The notes below the pieces were generated by a model. It had not been told where the DNA came from. It ran no database searches and worked only from the letters and a program-made list of their open reading frames with translations. 64,000 nt of DNA. It comes from Cladophialophora immunda. Lineage: Eukaryota > Ascomycota > Eurotiomycetes > Chaetothyriales > Herpotrichiellaceae. This document shows positions 18,504-30,088 of this stretch, piece by piece (position 1 is the first letter of the stretch; every line of letters starts with the position of its first letter). Made by a program: the position numbers and the translations under genes. The stretch is from positions 2,620,777 to 2,684,776 of the forward strand of contig NW_015622545.1 in NCBI RefSeq assembly GCF_000835495.1, read 5' to 3'.

Positions 18504-21326
18504 TCATTGTACAATACTCTGCCGCCAGCGATCGATCTGCGCCCGCTGTTTGGGATCCAAAGGTGGGCCCATCATTGGGTCTGGTATGTATGGCTGGTTG
18601 CCATATGCGTAAGGATATGTCTGCTGCATGTAGGTGGGCAACGGGGCGCCAAATCCTCTGTTCATGTACCCAACGTTGTTCGGATATCCATAAGACCCAT
18701 TAAAGGCGATGTTTTGCTGAGGATAACCCCAACTTGGGTTTTGCATCGAGGTGTATACCTGGTTCGAATTGGTCATAGGCTGAGCTGGTTTCGACTGGGC
18801 ACCCACTGGATGAGCTTGGAGCAAATCGGCGAGACTATGCATGGGTTTGACTTGTTGATGGGCCTGCGGATTGGCGGATGCTTCCTCCTTCAACCTCTTT
18901 CGCCTCTGTGCTAATGTTTCCTCCACATCTGGAGTCTTTGACGGCAGGGGTGCGTTGTTGGTACTGTTGAGACCTAATTGAGAGGTCAACTCTTCCGTAA
19001 ATTGGCCTCCAGTGCCCTTCTCTTTCTCCAGCTTCATCCTTGCTGCCCTCTGAGCTAGAGTCTCATCTTCGTCTTCGGGCAGAGGTTCTTGAGTAAGACC
19101 CGGTACATCTTCAATGAAAGGAGGCCGGCTTTCCTCCTCGATCTGGCTCTTTACCTCGGATTTTGCAGTCTGAAGCGGCCCGCCTCGCAACCTCGCTCGT
19201 CGTTGACTCAAAGGCTCGTTGTCCTCCAGCTCCCGCTTCTCTAGGAGCCCGATTGGTCGATTGGTATTCGCATGTTCTGCTCTCTCCTTTTCTGGGAAGA
19301 GGACACCGAGGGGTACATCCTCATCATCGAAGTTTTGTTTATTCGCTTCATCGTGATCCTCCCAAGCCAAAGTGACATGCTTAGTCTTTCGGGCTCTCTG
19401 CTGAAGCTGAGTAACAGCGTCCAGCTCAAGCAAAGTCGAGTGCATGCCATTCGGGAAAGCGTCTGCGGCAGTACGATTGCGTAATTTCTGTTGTTCCTTA
19501 CGCATCTGTAACTCGGCAAGGAGAGTCGTCGGCGCCGTCGAAAATCCTGGCGGGGGGACATTCTTGTCCTCCTCTTCATCAGATATCTCGTCAGCGTCCG
19601 GTGATATCGACTCCGCTGCCGCTCGGTCAAGTTCGTCCCCGCTCGCTTGGTCCTCAACGTCCAGATTTTGAGAGCCTCTTGATTTTGAACGCAGCAGCCC
19701 CGAGCTGGAAAGGGCAGTGCTTGATCGTCTCGTCTTAAGCATTGTACTAATAGAACTTCGACGTTTCTTCGCTTTCCCTTCGGCTAATTGCACACTCTTC
19801 CGAGGAGAGTCATCTGGACCATACACTTCCTTTCCGAGATGCCCGGCAATTGGATGATCAGTGAATGCAGAGACAGGAGCGTGTGCAGCGGCATCTAAGA
19901 TACTGTCCAATGTCTGCACAGCTGAGCCATTTTTGAGCTGTAAGTCTTGAGTGACACTGGGCTGCTCGAAGAAGGCGCTAGCCCGCAGCTGGGGGGGTAA
20001 TTTGAATCCGTTGCTTTGACCTTGCAATTTGGCATTGTCTTCCTCTCGAAGCCAGACAGCCGACTTCCGCACATCATCTGGGATGCCACTGAGCGCCTGG
20101 AGCCGACGTTTGTCTCGTTCACTAATGTTGAACTTTGAAAGTCTCTGTGGTAGGTTCAACATGACTGGAACTGGCGCCGGATAGTAGATCATTCTTTCTC
20201 CCGGTTGAGGTTCTTTATAAGCCTTCGAGTCCCGTGCAAGCGGAGGGTGATTGAGAGAGATACGTCGTGATATGGCGGCAGCTGATTCGTGGGACGTCGG
20301 ATCGCCGTAATGCACTCCGTCAAAGTCATTGAACGCGGCTTGTGCTTGTCGATATGTGTCGTTGGAAGCAGAGGTGGTCGGTCTTTCCTCCTGGACCGAC
20401 CCATCGGACGCTCGACGCAGGGGATTGGGGCCTACTTCGTCTTCGGGATATATGGAGATAGAGGCACGACGATCCGGGCTCAAGTCCAGCGGCCGGCCTT
20501 CCAACGGGGGCAGAGCATGGCTGCGGCGACTCCCTTTTGAAGAGTGACGCTCAATGTGTTGCTGATGCGGATAGGGTCCGGAGCGAATTGAACCAGTTGG
20601 AGATGTAATCTGGTAGCCTGAGGGAGAATATCCTCCCAACCTGGCCATCTGATTGACGCCGATGATTGAATTCGACCATGATCCCGTCGAGTATTGTCTC
20701 TGGACCGCCGGGCGAAGGGCGTTGTCTAGATTCGCCGGAGCAGACGACTGCCGCTCCAGGCGCTTTTGATCCTGCTTCATCTTGTTCAGCCCATCCTCTA
20801 GGCTCGAGGTCATGCTCAGACGCTCCGCGCTTTCTTCCAGACGTTCCACATTTTTTACCAACGCCCCTTGCAGCGACTGCAAATCCGGGGTCGGGTGGTT
20901 CAAGGGCAGGTGACGGCTGATTGAGGCTGTTCTGATTGGAGTATCTTCTTTCTGGAATGTGGGTGTGTCCTGTGCGGAAGGCAGACCGTCCATTTTCGAT
21001 CGCAGTGCTAGAGGTTCTGGGTATCTGGGCATCGGCTCCTCGTAGTCATCCTCTTCTACCATTTGGTACGACTGCGAGGAAGACAGCGACTTAAGAAGAG
21101 ACCCCACGCCTACGGAACTTGGTCCCGCTTGAGAGACAACCGAAAGATCGCCATCTCGCGAGAAGTGATCGAACAGTGGGAGGGACAGCGGTGGACTCGA
21201 GATTTCGGGAAGGATTGGAGAGCGGGCAGGTGAGTAGGAACGCGGATGATGGTGGACGGAGTCAGCAGCTTCGGACTCGCGATATACGGCCTCATGCTCA
21301 GCCTGGGCGACCGAGGCATACGCCAT
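18504..21326 (-). CDS. Disordered conserved fungal protein with repeated LAQRRxRL motif
   Basis: Single-exon gene of 940 aa; no enzymatic domain is recognised. The first 500 residues are low-complexity (Ser, Pro, Arg) with one predicted coiled segment near ESAERLSMTSSLEDGL. The second half contains three copies of a short motif: EPLSQRRARLRGG, ETLAQRAARMKLE and ETLAQRRKRLKEE, spaced within about 130 residues, each preceded by acidic residues. A related helix TTLLAELQMRKEQQKL lies before them, and an LGVLFPEK segment between. The C-terminal 120 residues are rich in Tyr, Gln, Asn, Pro and Gly, a prion-like or condensate-like tail. It could be a scaffold whose repeated helices bind a partner; that is inference. 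ATG at 21326 is the first clear methionine, but an upstream short exon cannot be excluded. Confidence 0.75.
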   Translation of the reverse strand: MAYASVAQAEHEAVYRESEAADSVHHHPRSYSPARSPILPEISSPPLSLPLFDHFSRDGDLSVVSQAGPSSVGVGSLLKSLSSSQSYQMVEEDDYEEPMPRYPEPLALRSKMDGLPSAQDTPTFQKEDTPIRTASISRHLPLNHPTPDLQSLQGALVKNVERLEESAERLSMTSSLEDGLNKMKQDQKRLERQSSAPANLDNALRPAVQRQYSTGSWSNSIIGVNQMARLGGYSPSGYQITSPTGSIRSGPYPHQQHIERHSSKGSRRSHALPPLEGRPLDLSPDRRASISIYPEDEVGPNPLRRASDGSVQEERPTTSASNDTYRQAQAAFNDFDGVHYGDPTSHESAAAISRRISLNHPPLARDSKAYKEPQPGERMIYYPAPVPVMLNLPQRLSKFNISERDKRRLQALSGIPDDVRKSAVWLREEDNAKLQGQSNGFKLPPQLRASAFFEQPSVTQDLQLKNGSAVQTLDSILDAAAHAPVSAFTDHPIAGHLGKEVYGPDDSPRKSVQLAEGKAKKRRSSISTMLKTRRSSTALSSSGLLRSKSRGSQNLDVEDQASGDELDRAAAESISPDADEISDEEEDKNVPPPGFSTAPTTLLAELQMRKEQQKLRNRTAADAFPNGMHSTLLELDAVTQLQQRARKTKHVTLAWEDHDEANKQNFDDEDVPLGVLFPEKERAEHANTNRPIGLLEKRELEDNEPLSQRRARLRGGPLQTAKSEVKSQIEEESRPPFIEDVPGLTQEPLPEDEDETLAQRAARMKLEKEKGTGGQFTEELTSQLGLNSTNNAPLPSKTPDVEETLAQRRKRLKEEASANPQAHQQVKPMHSLADLLQAHPVGAQSKPAQPMTNSNQVYTSMQNPSWGYPQQNIAFNGSYGYPNNVGYMNRGFGAPLPTYMQQTYPYAYGNQPYIPDPMMGPPLDPKQRAQIDRWRQSIVQ

Positions 21327-23278
21327 TTGAGGGAGCTGACGAGCGTTGCAGGACGCAGGAGCTGGAACTGGAGCCAGATCACGGGTGAGGGAAGAGGCAG
21401 TGGTGGTGTCTCGTCTCGTATATTGTCGGGGGCGCGGACCCTTACACGTGTGAGGGCAAATAGACCCTGCAGGTCAACTTCAGAACCATGATTCGAGATA
21501 GATGGATCTAGTCTGACGGGTCGATGGCTCAGATGTGCTTGAGCCGCCTGAGGCAAAGACGAAGGCACGGTAGACCAAGACAGAGACAGCAATCGAACGG
21601 GAAAGGCGCGCATTAACCTGATAACTGTGTGCAGAGAATGTCTGTACGGAGCCCTTATACATAGGAGGGCACAGTTGAGCCTTGGGCCGGATAAGCATAG
21701 AACTAGCTGCACTGGGGGGGCCGACAAAAGTGGGCATTCGGGGCATGGCTGGCTACAGCTGGCTAAGATTAGGGCAAGCCCGGGACCCATTCGGGGGGCC
21801 TGCTCTTTAACTAACACTTGACGCCTAGTGGCCGATTGAGAGCGCCGCACCACGTCTCGCAGGGTTGCTCAAGCCAAGGATTCCTCGACATCGACCAAGG
21901 TTTCCTCACGGGCGCAGCCACGGCGTCTCATCGTCCTTCTCGTTGCCATATCAGTCTTTCACGAAGCTTTCTGCTCTCCGTTCAATAGTCTTTTGCCCCT
22001 TTGCACGTAGAAAAGGAGCATGAACCTTTCGAGCCGATCAAACAACATAATTCTCCTGTCTTGTGCCGGGTTGCCGCATTTCCCCCAGGGCACACAAGTG
22101 TCTGCCAGGTACACCAATCATCGCCAATCTGCCCTCTCTGTCAACCCTTGTCCAGCCCTGGTTCCCGAAGTATCCACTCCGTCCTCCATGCCTCTCCCAG
22201 AGATTTGAACTAGGCTGTATGCCCTCCTGTTATCTTGAAAAGCCACAGATCACCTTCCAGTGACGATCAAACCATCCTCAAAGGATCTCGTATCTCGCGT
22301 CTAACGCCTACAAGCAGTTCAACAAGATTCGAAAGATCACACCCACAGATCCAACGAACCCTTGGGATTCTAGGGGTTGAAAGAGACAGCGAGAGGTCCG
22401 GGTTTGCACACATGACGACGGTCGAGTATACCGGGTGCTGCTATACAAGGCACTCACAAGGATGAAGCTATCTTGAGCTCCCGTTGGCCCTACTGCATCC
22501 CGGCAGATGATGTCCAGCGGGAGGATTGTCGAAACCCACTGCTTACTTGTTTAGGTATCCAGCCACCTTTTCAAACCAGGCTAAAGATAAACAATCCTGT
22601 TGCTGAAACCAGAGGAAGAGAAGATCTCATTGCCGCAGACAATCTAGTTGCGATAGCTATCGGCAGACAGATGGACGCCCGTTGTCGATGCTGATAAGAC
22701 AAGTAAGCCTCGCCAGGTCATTCATCTCGCTTCTTATCAGTCACCGGAGTGCCAGGCGGTCAATGTTCATGTCTAAATGAGCCTCGAAGCTTGGCTGTCA
22801 ACCGCGTCCGCAGAACATCCCACGGTGTTCTTATCCGCTTTATTTTCCTTTCGACGTTAGATATGCACAGGAACCCTGCGGAAAAGAGACTCAGGCACAT
22901 CATTTGATAGGAGATATTCAGATAGCGACAGTGGACCCCGGACCTGGCTTTGCGCACAGACCCGGTAAAGAGCTCCGATATCAAACTTAGAGCAGAAAAG
23001 AACACAGATATCAAGAAGATGCAGGCAATCCTTCTGGTGATGTGGCACTTGCCCCAAGGCTTCCATTGGTCTCACGGCCAGCTCGAACGCGTCGCTGAAT
23101 TCAGATGTGAGCGGTGTGATATTACTATTCCGACAGCTGAGGAACAAATACGACGGCAGGCCAGCTACTCTTGCTTGGCTGTTCAGCCTCTTTCTTCAAT
23201 CCTCCGAGATGATGGAATGCGACCAGCCTAGAACTCGGAACTACGAGGAAAGCCCGCCAGGAATCGGACTCAAAAGGC
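21327..23278. other. Gene-poor stretch
   Basis: Nearly 2 kb holding the promoter of the disordered-protein gene and then no convincing gene. A minus-strand open frame at 22857-23147 and an overlapping one at 22760-23014, with two hydrophobic runs, are the only suggestive pieces. They share no clear splice model with the ORF at 23279-24049. Confidence 0.4.
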
Positions 23279-24049
23279 TCAATTGTCAGGATCGAGCATC
23301 AACGGAGGACTTGGGTCTGCTCCAAACAGTTATACTTCATTAGCTACATGCACGATGGAGATAGGTTTGGGCCCCCCACGCCCAGACATGAGACGACTAA
23401 CTAATTCTGTACCTGAGAACAGGAACATACCTAGCGGCCTTCCCAATCGATTTGCTATTTTTAATAGTTTGGGACACTTGTCCCGTTCTTCCCCGCCGTG
23501 AATAACGCCATCAGCCAGCCTCGTTACTCTGCTTGACGGAGAAACAAGCCGTTGCTTCTGGGTTTCTCCCAGGCGACGAGACTCCAACACATCAGCCAGA
23601 GTCTGTGCCATTAGGATCGGTGGGCCGAAATCCACAGCCATTTTACTAAACATGCTTGACAAGAACGAGCCAACGAGCACCAGGGCAGTAACATCAAGGT
23701 TATATGCTCGTTCAAAGGTTTGAATGAGTGTTACAACCTGAAGACTGGCACCACGAGTTGCTATGCAAATCGGATCGCTGGAAAAGTTGTCTAGGACGTA
23801 CTGCGAAGATTTCGTCCTCGGCAGTTTCTCCCATTCCGAGTCTAAATGGGCTATCGAACCTTGCTCGGAAATTCCAACTTGGGGTGCTATTGTCTCTTGC
23901 AAGCCATTTGCCAGAGTTGTCAGAGGAACTATTTGGTTCAAGACTTTGTTTCGGGTGGTCTGTCCGCAAGCCCAGGAACTGGACAGCAGGTTGCAAGAAG
24001 TTGGTCGGCTATCTAGATCATCACCGTCGCAGCAAAACACACGGGGCAT
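23279..24049 (-). CDS. Unrecognised protein, tentative two-exon model
   Basis: Open frame with protein-like composition on the minus strand. I do not recognise the family. The proposed model is exon 24049-23431, then an intron 23430-23317 (GTATGT donor, GGAGCAG acceptor), then a short terminal exon to a TGA at 23279, giving 218 aa. The best-looking part spans residues around CIATRGASLQVVTLIQTFER and the following hydrophobic LVLVGSFLSSMFSKMAVDFG, which could be an amphipathic helix or one membrane segment. The start is uncertain; the frame is open upstream from a TTG. Without the intron the frame runs on only to about 23330. Could also be a fragment of a decayed gene. Confidence 0.4.
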
Positions 24050-25633
24050 CAAGCCGCTTGGTTGACAGTCTATTTGGAGCTGTCGTCGAAGCTGATGACG
24101 AGTTCCGAACCTAGGACATGATACATTTTCGATCCAAGGTCTCCGCAATCAATCCCAGTCTTCCAGTAATGTGGTGAGACATTCTTCCACCATCCAGCCT
24201 CGTTCTTTTATTTACAAGTACACTGGGATTCTCCTCATTCTAAAGTTCCATGGCATCCCAGAAGAATCCAGGTCTGCAGTGACAGGTCTACTGTAGTTTA
24301 CGCGCATGTGCAAATTCCCACGAAGAAGACATCTGGCAAGGAAGGCTCCATTGAGGCCCTCGAATAGTAAGAGTACACAAAGATCCTCGGTGCCTCTGTC
24401 CCAGGCAATCACCAATCAACCGCTCGGATAAACCCAGACGCCACAAGATGCCACAAGATTGGGCTGCTCATGCAAATACCGAGTACGCTGGAACCCATCA
24501 ACGCAGAAGCCAGAAGCCCGAAGCCAGCAGGATGCGGGCGACGCGGCTTTTGATCCGTCCAAGCTCCTTCTATCAAAATGCCCTGCATCCCCTCGAGGAC
24601 GGAACTTGAATACCGAGTACCCGTAACCGGCCAGCCCTCCCTCGTCCTTCCCTGGACCTTCTGAATCCTCCAAAGTCCGACGGGACGCCATTGATGCTGA
24701 CAAGCGACAAAGGCTTCGGCCTCCGAGCATACCCCATCTAGGTGTCTGTTAAAAGGCCGACTCGTTGGCACAGGCAACGACCTTGCTTGCCATGGACTAA
24801 ATACTGCTTGTAGGAGCCATGCGGTTCCTGATCCCGCATGCGTGCCGGCCGGAGACCTGGTCTCGAAATGCTTATCTGTCTGTACCGAGTACCTACCTAC
24901 ATATGCATCGTCCTCACAGAACGGATATAGTACAAGCACATGCGTCCAGACCCGTACCTCGTATACAAGCATCCCTGGCCCGGATTATGTACTAATAGGC
25001 GGGTACAGTTACTCGACATAGGTACGGAACTGCACTGGCGCCGTCCGTCAAGATGGTACTGTAGCTGCCCGCGAACACGAGCGTCTACAGCATCTGTACC
25101 GAGCACAGATCGATTCCTGGTGGTCCGTTACTGACCCGCCAGGGTGAGTTGGCTCCGCGCTCCTGGGTGTCCCTTGCAGGTGCAGGTCTTGCCTCGTGTA
25201 TTCGGTACGCGGAGACGGATGCATTGAGACACATAATTACCAACCGTCTACTCCTATATCTGCGGGCCTGTTACCCGTCGCCGTTCTTGGGGCTATGTGG
25301 TCCGGTCTGCTAGAGCACGAGACTGGGTTTGATATGTCCTGCCAGCTGACAGAGAAGCTGGTTAGCTGCCCTCTCCCCACACACAAGGACGACGTTGGAG
25401 TGATTTATAGTGTAAGGAAGTAGAGAAAACGGAAAAAATGGGTTCGTAATGTAGAATTCCATTCTGGTCCAGACATTTCAATATGGCTGGTTTCCTGCAT
25501 CGTCCCCGATCTCGTTGCAAACGAGGCAATAAAATCGTGGTCGTCCGTGCACCTGACCTGATCAAGCCGCCTATCGCGCACCCGCACAGTCTTGCTGCCG
25601 AGAGAATGCCCTGTCGTCGTCCCCGTCCCGAAC
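24050..25633. other. Gene-poor stretch with repeated TACCGAGTAC
   Basis: About 1.6 kb without a credible gene. Three exact copies of TACCGAGTAC occur at 24477, 24611 and 24883, with related GTAC-rich words around them and a short direct repeat CCACAAGAT near 24441-24460. A 187-residue open frame on the minus strand (24409-24972) has no protein-like features. Confidence 0.5.
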
Positions 25634-27343
25634 TCAAACCTTTTCGCTAGCAACCGCCTTCTCGTCCTCGCTAGAATCGCCATGGCCGACCGGGACAGGC
25701 TGGTGCCGCAAATCCGTATGCGTAACCTCGGCCATATCCTCGTCGTGCTCCACGTGCAGACTCCTCCCTCTCCTCTCGGGTCCAATCAAGGTCAGCAAAA
25801 TGACATATGCATACACCGCGCCCATAAAGATACAAATGACCTTGCCGTAGTTGTATCTTTTGACGGCCTTCCCTTCCTTGTTGATGAGAGGCGCAAGAGG
25901 ATACCGTTCACCAATGGTGGATTCGATCGTGGAAGAGGCCGACGAAGCCAGGTTGCCCAGTTGGTAGGAAGTACCCACCACAAAAGTCCGCAAGGAACCT
26001 GGAGAGAGCTCCATCAGGTGGATAGGAATGACACCCCATGCGCCTTGGACACAGAACTGCTCAAAGAACGCCGCTGCAATGACAGCCTTGGTAGTGACGA
26101 AGGTGTAGGGGTACAGCAGTGCTCCGCCGATGATAGAAATGAAGATAATGCTGAATCGACGACCGAAGATCTGCGAGCAGTATCCGATAACGGTGCCGCC
26201 GGTCATGGCGCCCAAATTGGCGACAACCTGGGTAACCGTGACGGCGTCGGCGGAGAATTTGAATTGGTTCGTCAACATTGTTGGGTACAAGTCCTGGGCT
26301 GATTTTCTCGTCAGCACCTCAAGTCTTTCTGCGCAAAAGCAGTGACCAAAACACTCGAGAGTGGAAGGACTGGTAGAGAGTTTCCGGGACAAAACTTACA
26401 ACCGTGGCTCATAAAGTTAAAACCCGCCATCAAAAGAACCATGTAGATGAGCAGGAGCCAGTGTCTCTTCAGCGCCACTCTTCCCTCGGAAATGAAGGTG
26501 CCCGCCAAACTGCCCTGCTGCGCACGAAGAGCCTGGCGAGCGCGGAAAGTATGGGTCTCGGGGAGACAAAGACGGAACAAAATGATCAGTACTGGAGGGC
26601 ATGCGCCGAACCAGAACAGCGGTCTCCAACCATGAGAGGTCGTGTTCACCAGGGCGCGCGCAAAGGCCGTGGCAAGCAGATATCCAAATGCGTAGCCTTG
26701 CTGCAGCATCCCGGAAATGAGACCGCGGGCTTCTTCGGGGCAATCTTCAAGCGCGGTGGCGGCCGCATTGCCGTACAGACCACCCATGGCAATGCCAAAG
26801 AGGGCGCGCACTGCGAGGAATTGGCCGTAGGTCTGAGTGAAGCCGGTGCCCAGTTCGAGGGCAATGAAGAGGATATTGTTGATAATGAAGGGCCTTGTGT
26901 GTTCATGTTAGCCTGGAGGTTCAATGTACACATCGCTCCCACTGGACGTACCACTTCCGCCCATATCGATCAGCAGCGATACCGAAGATGGTTGATCCCA
27001 CCGAACGGAACATGAGCACCAAAGTGATGCCCCAGGTGATATCAGTGTTGGACTTGTTGAATGTCTCGGCCAGGTCAGACACGGTGAGCGAAACGGTGAA
27101 GAAGTCAAAGGCATCCCACGACCAGCCGAAGAAGGCGACGAGGAAGAAGAGCCATTGTTGGGTGTTTAGCATGGCCAGAAGCTTGAAAGGGTTGGGCGCC
27201 TTTGCCATAGGAGGCTTGAGGGTGCTGATTCTTGTCGCGGCATATCTGGCTGGAGACATGCGCGGGCTGTCGAGCTCGTCTTCATCGCCGTACTGACGGG
27301 CGGCGGGCACAGTCTCCTTGGTAGGAGAGTCGACGTGAGCCAT
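25634..27343 (-). CDS. JEN1: Jen1-type carboxylate/proton symporter (MFS)
   Basis: Plasma-membrane transporter for lactate, pyruvate and related monocarboxylates (possibly dicarboxylates) of the Jen family in the major facilitator superfamily. Exons are 27343-26952, 26893-26400 and 26298-25634, giving 516 aa. After a 60-residue cytosolic N terminus, the first segment WLFFLVAFFGWSWDAFDFF matches sialate/lactate-type MFS proteins, followed by the signature FGIAADRYGRKW (interrupted by intron 1). The Jen hallmark pattern N-x2-SHG-SQD-x3-T is present as FNFMSHGSQDLYPT, with intron 2 falling inside it. About twelve hydrophobic segments are seen and the tail is acidic. Jen genes are usually repressed by glucose, but no site is evident here. 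Confidence 0.9.
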
Positions 27344-28650
27344 GTTGATTGGTCTGGCCCTTGCCCGGAGCTAGAGTAACACTTCTACAGAGTCTTGTGT
27401 AGCCTTACGGACCACAGTGAGGCAGGTCAGGCTTGGGGAGAGAAACACGGCGCATTGACAGCGGGCGCGATCAACCCTTTTATCTTCTTCTTTCAAGGGC
27501 AAATGAGCGGGTGGTCATGAGGCCCTGCAAGGAATGCTGGTCGACTTGGTCCCATTTTTTCACCTCGCAGCTCGTGGTCGCACGCGAGCAGGGAAACGGT
27601 AACTGATCGGCACAGACCCGACCTTTGGAAAGATAAGTGGTGTGGTTACACGGCAAATGGATTGCAGGTGTTGCAATTGTGTGGTTGGTGGAGGATTGGT
27701 GCATTCCTTCGTGGGGAAGGGAGCCAGGATCAACGCTTGTCTGAATGGATGCGTTGGCTGTCCGAATTGCGGGGGATCTGGAGGGCACAACGAATGAGAC
27801 GAGGCTGTGTGAGAGGCTGCTTGCGCTAGAGCGTCAATCACAGATGCCAGAGCGTGACATCGCTCGGTCTTTGACCGGCGCAGGTCGGGCATGATGGACA
27901 GGGGAGTCGAGAGGGCGGCACACAGGATAGGCGGGAGCACGGCGTAGGTAATCATGACGCTGCCGACACCAGTGTCACCTCTGTTCTCGATTTTGGCTTT
28001 TCGATGGCCACGACGAGGATGGATCGGAGAGCAGACGCGAGGATGAGGCGGGAGGAGATGGAAGAGTTCGGATGGTGTTCTCTGGACGTTCCATGAGATT
28101 ACTCTTTTGGGTATCTGTGAAGGCTCCGAATCACACTCTGTGGCTTTTCTGACTGCAGCGTCTTTTCGTATCGTGAACCCTGTGAATGGCGATGGGTTTT
28201 CGTGGCATGTCGGAAGGAATTCATCTCATCGACACGAAGAGGCGGGCAGGTGGGCTGACTTCTGGGCGCACCTTGGCGTTACGTTGGTGGCGGTCTCAAC
28301 GGGCGACACACAGTCATGGCCAAGCCTACCGCAGGCCCTCACTAGCCCCAGGAAGGGCGCCCGTTGTTGGGGGCGTTTTGCTTGGGGGTGCTTGGGGGTG
28401 CTTAGAGTTGCTTGAGCAGTTAGTGAAGCCTGGGCATTATTGGCCGCCGGGAAACATGTGCCGGAGAAAAGCTTAAGACACCTCTTCCAGTCCCTAACTA
28501 CCGCCTATAAGCCTGCCCTATCGACCACGCCAAGATGCCAGAAATGCCCCGAATGGCCTCCGCATCAAATCAATCAAACGTCCATGGCGCCTTGACTTTT
28601 AGCCGACCAGCTCAACTCCATCCGACCGCTGCCAACTTGGTCTCAACATC
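27344..28650. other. Intergenic upstream of the permease, no gene seen
   Basis: 1.3 kb holding the Jen1-like promoter and the 3' side of a minus-strand gene. Minus-strand open frames at 27480-27788 and 27560-27955 overlap in different frames and lack domain features. A GGGGGTGCTT direct repeat occurs near 28383-28403. Confidence 0.45.
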
Positions 28651-29337
28651 TCATTCATAGTCCAAACACCGACAACGCCCTCCATTGTGCGCCATCCCGT
28701 TTCCCGTAAACAGGTGCTCCCTCTCATGATGCTCCTGCACCCGCCTCACGCTGTTGCCACCTTCTGCCCTCCTTCCTCTGCCGTGAAGGCGTCTCCCGTG
28801 CAGCAGACAAACCCACTTTCTCCAGCTGATCTGGACCTCGACTGTCGCGGCAACGTCAGGATAAACTTCATTCCGGACCTTCTCTCTCACGCTCGTGAGG
28901 ATCGCCATGCTCTTGTGGATCTCCTCGGCCAGCATCCTCGCTAGGAAATGGAGTTCGCTCGGCGTTGAGCCTCGATAGGTGCGCACTGCTGGATGTGCCT
29001 TCAGAAACAGCGCCCTTGTTCGCGCCATCAACCGCTCAAAAGTAAGGACTGCGGCTCCGATATACTCCCTCTCCCCGACATGGTAGGTGCGGACCGCCAG
29101 GATGGTCACCAAGAGCTCAGTGTCAGCCTTGAACAAAGCTCCCTGGAGTTGGCCATCTTGTTCCACCGTCCGGCAGATGTCGACGATTTCCTGCTTGGTC
29201 ATCTGGAGAGAGGTCCGGATCTTGTGAAGCCTGCGAACGGCCTCGTCTGAGTTGAGCTTGGTGCGGATTCGAAATGATGGTGTTGCTATTTTTGGCGTCG
29301 AGGGCCAGAACCACCCTCTGAGGAATCGCTCGTACAT
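28651..29337 (-). CDS. Unrecognised helical protein
   Basis: Open frame of 228 aa from the first ATG (29337). The frame continues upstream to a stop near 29425 without another ATG, so a 5' exon is possible. The body is strongly helical with alternating charge, for example LHKIRTSLQMTKQEIVDICR and FLARMLAEEIHKSMAILTSV. The last 60 residues are Arg/Gly/His-rich. No family is recognised and no signal peptide is seen. It is divergent from the gene at 30089, with about 750 bases between them. Confidence 0.55.
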   Translation of the reverse strand: MYERFLRGWFWPSTPKIATPSFRIRTKLNSDEAVRRLHKIRTSLQMTKQEIVDICRTVEQDGQLQGALFKADTELLVTILAVRTYHVGEREYIGAAVLTFERLMARTRALFLKAHPAVRTYRGSTPSELHFLARMLAEEIHKSMAILTSVREKVRNEVYPDVAATVEVQISWRKWVCLLHGRRLHGRGRRAEGGNSVRRVQEHHEREHLFTGNGMAHNGGRCRCLDYE

Positions 29338-30088
29338 GGTCCTTTGCACGAGCAACAGGCTTTTGACTTTGAGACTATCTCGCAGAAAAAGCGTTCTTGC
29401 CTTTGCTGCGTCCGGCAACCCTCAAGATCTGACAGACAAGCTTCCACTCTTCTTCGGTCCGGGTGGAGTATTGAGGCTCTTTGGCGTGGGCGTGACAGAA
29501 AGGAGAGGTGCTGTAATACGGGCTCGACGCAGCAGACTTCGTGAGTATCGTTCTGTCTGAAGATGTGCCTGGTCATGCTCTGCTGCCACTGGGGTTTAAG
29601 TATTTTGCTCAGGTCCTCCTCTCAAGACTTTCAGATCGCCTTGATGGAGGACCTCGATTTGGATCCAGATTCTGTCACCTCACAGTCCTCCCACTAGCAA
29701 CCCTCCGGGTCGACGTACAAGGCGCTCGATTGCTGTTCCATGGGATAACCTACGTTTATTCCTGGATCAAGCAATATGTCTGGCTCATCAACAGAACATC
29801 AGACTTGGCCTACGGACGGGAGTGGACTGGGTGTTGTTGGGCCATCCTGGCTGTAGGAGAAACCTCGTGGGTGGACAGTCCTCAAGCAACAGCGGAGGAC
29901 CTCAAGCGAAGGACATTCTATATAGTTGTCCCAGCGTTTCTTCTGCCCTCCTCATATTTCCTCACCACTGTCCATTTACCACATCATCAATGCTTTCTTG
30001 ACCGCAACATCGAGTCTCATCGTGAACAACAGCAACTGTGCTCGACAACAACCGAACCGTGACCACCACAATTCATCCCTACCCAACC
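29338..30088. promoter_or_regulatory. Divergent promoter region between two unknown genes
   Basis: 750 bases between the start codons of two divergent genes. It may also contain a missing 5' exon of the leftward gene. CT-rich sequence near 29935-29970 precedes the rightward gene. No named site was recognised. Confidence 0.4.

Noticed and set aside
24409..24972. 187-residue open frame on the minus strand
   Set aside because: No ATG-supported start context, no domain pattern, lies over the GTAC-rich motif cluster.
21327..25633. Transposon explaining the gene-poor block
   Set aside because: No transposase, reverse transcriptase or integrase motif in any frame, and no terminal repeats found by eye.
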